This document shows positions 59,530 to 60,000 of a stretch of DNA of 60,000 nucleotides, piece by piece. The notes beneath the pieces are model-generated. The model had not been told where the DNA came from. It made no database searches and saw nothing but the letters and a program-made list of their open reading frames with translations. The translations under genes were made by a program, and so were the position numbers. Location: assembly GCF_964340395.1 (NCBI RefSeq), contig NC_135552.1, forward strand, positions 6,870,994 through 6,930,993, given 5' to 3'. This DNA is from Glandiceps talaboti (lineage: Eukaryota > Hemichordata > Enteropneusta > Spengelidae). How positions within the stretch are numbered: position 1 is the first letter of the stretch; every line of letters starts with the position of its first letter.

Positions 59530-59882
59530 TGCTACGATTCGGTTCTACGACTTTCTCGTTTGATTTACAGTGGAAAATGTGTAATCATGCCTTTGTTTCC
59601 ATAGCGCACATACACTCTGTGTAATGCGACACGTTGTGCGGAGTGAAATCGAGAGCAAAAATACCAAACTGCCGAGTTCCGACTCTCCGTTTTCCGGCTT
59701 CGTTTTTGTGTACCGGTTAGATAACCTCTGACCTCAAATCCTCTCCCTGAATTTAACTGTGAGGGCGCCTAAATCAAAACTTTGAACTTCGTACTGTGAT
59801 CTGTCCTGGAGCCCTTGCAATTTAGGACTGGGAGTAGCAGTGTATCCTCTTTGTACGGGGCAGAACGCAGAAAGAAACAGAA
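59530..59882. promoter_or_regulatory. Probable bidirectional promoter FBXL4/EHHADH
   Basis: The 353 bp between two divergent ATGs is less AT-rich than the surroundings and has several CpGs. It holds an ETS-type TTCCGG (59692-59697) and no evident TATA box for either gene. It must hold both 5' UTRs and start sites unless distal exons exist. Confidence 0.7.
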
Positions 59883-59953
59883 ATGGCTGACTATCGGAAG
59901 GAAGGAAATGTTGCGGTGATTACTTTGAAAAACCCTCCTGTAAATGCGCTTGG
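59883..59953 (+). CDS. EHHADH: Peroxisomal bifunctional enzyme, first coding exon (partial)
   Basis: The exon encodes MADYRKEGNVAVITLKNPPV and then NALG, ending at donor GTATGT in phase 2. This matches the start of EHHADH: MA-x-Y, then an enoyl-CoA hydratase first strand and the NPPVNAL motif. In the family the N-terminal half is a crotonase-fold enoyl-CoA hydratase/isomerase and the C-terminal half an NAD-dependent 3-hydroxyacyl-CoA dehydrogenase with a peroxisomal targeting tripeptide. The rest of the gene lies beyond the window. Other crotonase members share NPPVNAL, but the start and spacing favour EHHADH. Confidence 0.82.
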
Positions 59954-60000
59954 GTATGTATGCAAAATCTGTACATTGTATGGGCTGTCATTTATTTAGT

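Overview
This is animal nuclear DNA. It is AT-rich, gene-poor and crowded with microsatellites, minisatellites, SINEs, LINE fragments and foldback elements, and its genes have short exons with GT-AG introns. Nothing looks bacterial or organellar. The orthologues point to a bilaterian. The repeat landscape and the glycine N-acyltransferase-like gene would suit a marine invertebrate (mollusc, brachiopod, annelid, lancelet or hemichordate), but I cannot place it further.

Region 1-9.6 kb: two direct copies of a CA-tailed dispersed repeat flank a degenerate tandem array. A 289-codon glycine N-acyltransferase-like ORF (4483-5352, +) follows, with a decayed copy of its 3' part just downstream. Then come TCAAGGTCA-bearing repeats, foldback elements and SINEs. 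Region 9.6-34 kb is mostly intergenic. It holds a non-LTR retrotransposon with a single frameshift in its reverse transcriptase (15.0-16.8 kb, -), other retroelement 3' ends, several minisatellites and palindromic elements. A short ORF (34315-34683, +) encodes a probable type I membrane protein with an Asp-rich ectodomain. Region 35-42 kb holds microsatellites, a foldback element with a 9-bp target duplication, a perfect 69-bp palindrome and CTCF-like motifs.

Region 42.1-59.5 kb is the best-supported content: a complete FBXL4 orthologue on the minus strand. I reconstructed it as 16 coding exons with consistent GT-AG boundaries and phases (1806 nt, 601 aa). At 59883 the first coding exon of EHHADH (peroxisomal bifunctional enzyme) starts on the plus strand. 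The two ATGs are about 350 bp apart, so a bidirectional promoter is likely. FBXL4 restrains mitophagy and EHHADH works in peroxisomal beta-oxidation, so shared control would make biological sense, but that is inference.

The most unusual feature is a pattern inside FBXL4. Two separate intronic minisatellites are built from units that each carry the 3' end of the adjacent exon plus its 5' splice site (exon 9, 13 extra copies; exon 12, about 13 extra copies, later split by a 1.4-kb inverted-repeat element). A third, two-copy duplication spans the stop codon of the last exon. The gene thus carries arrays of decoy splice donors.
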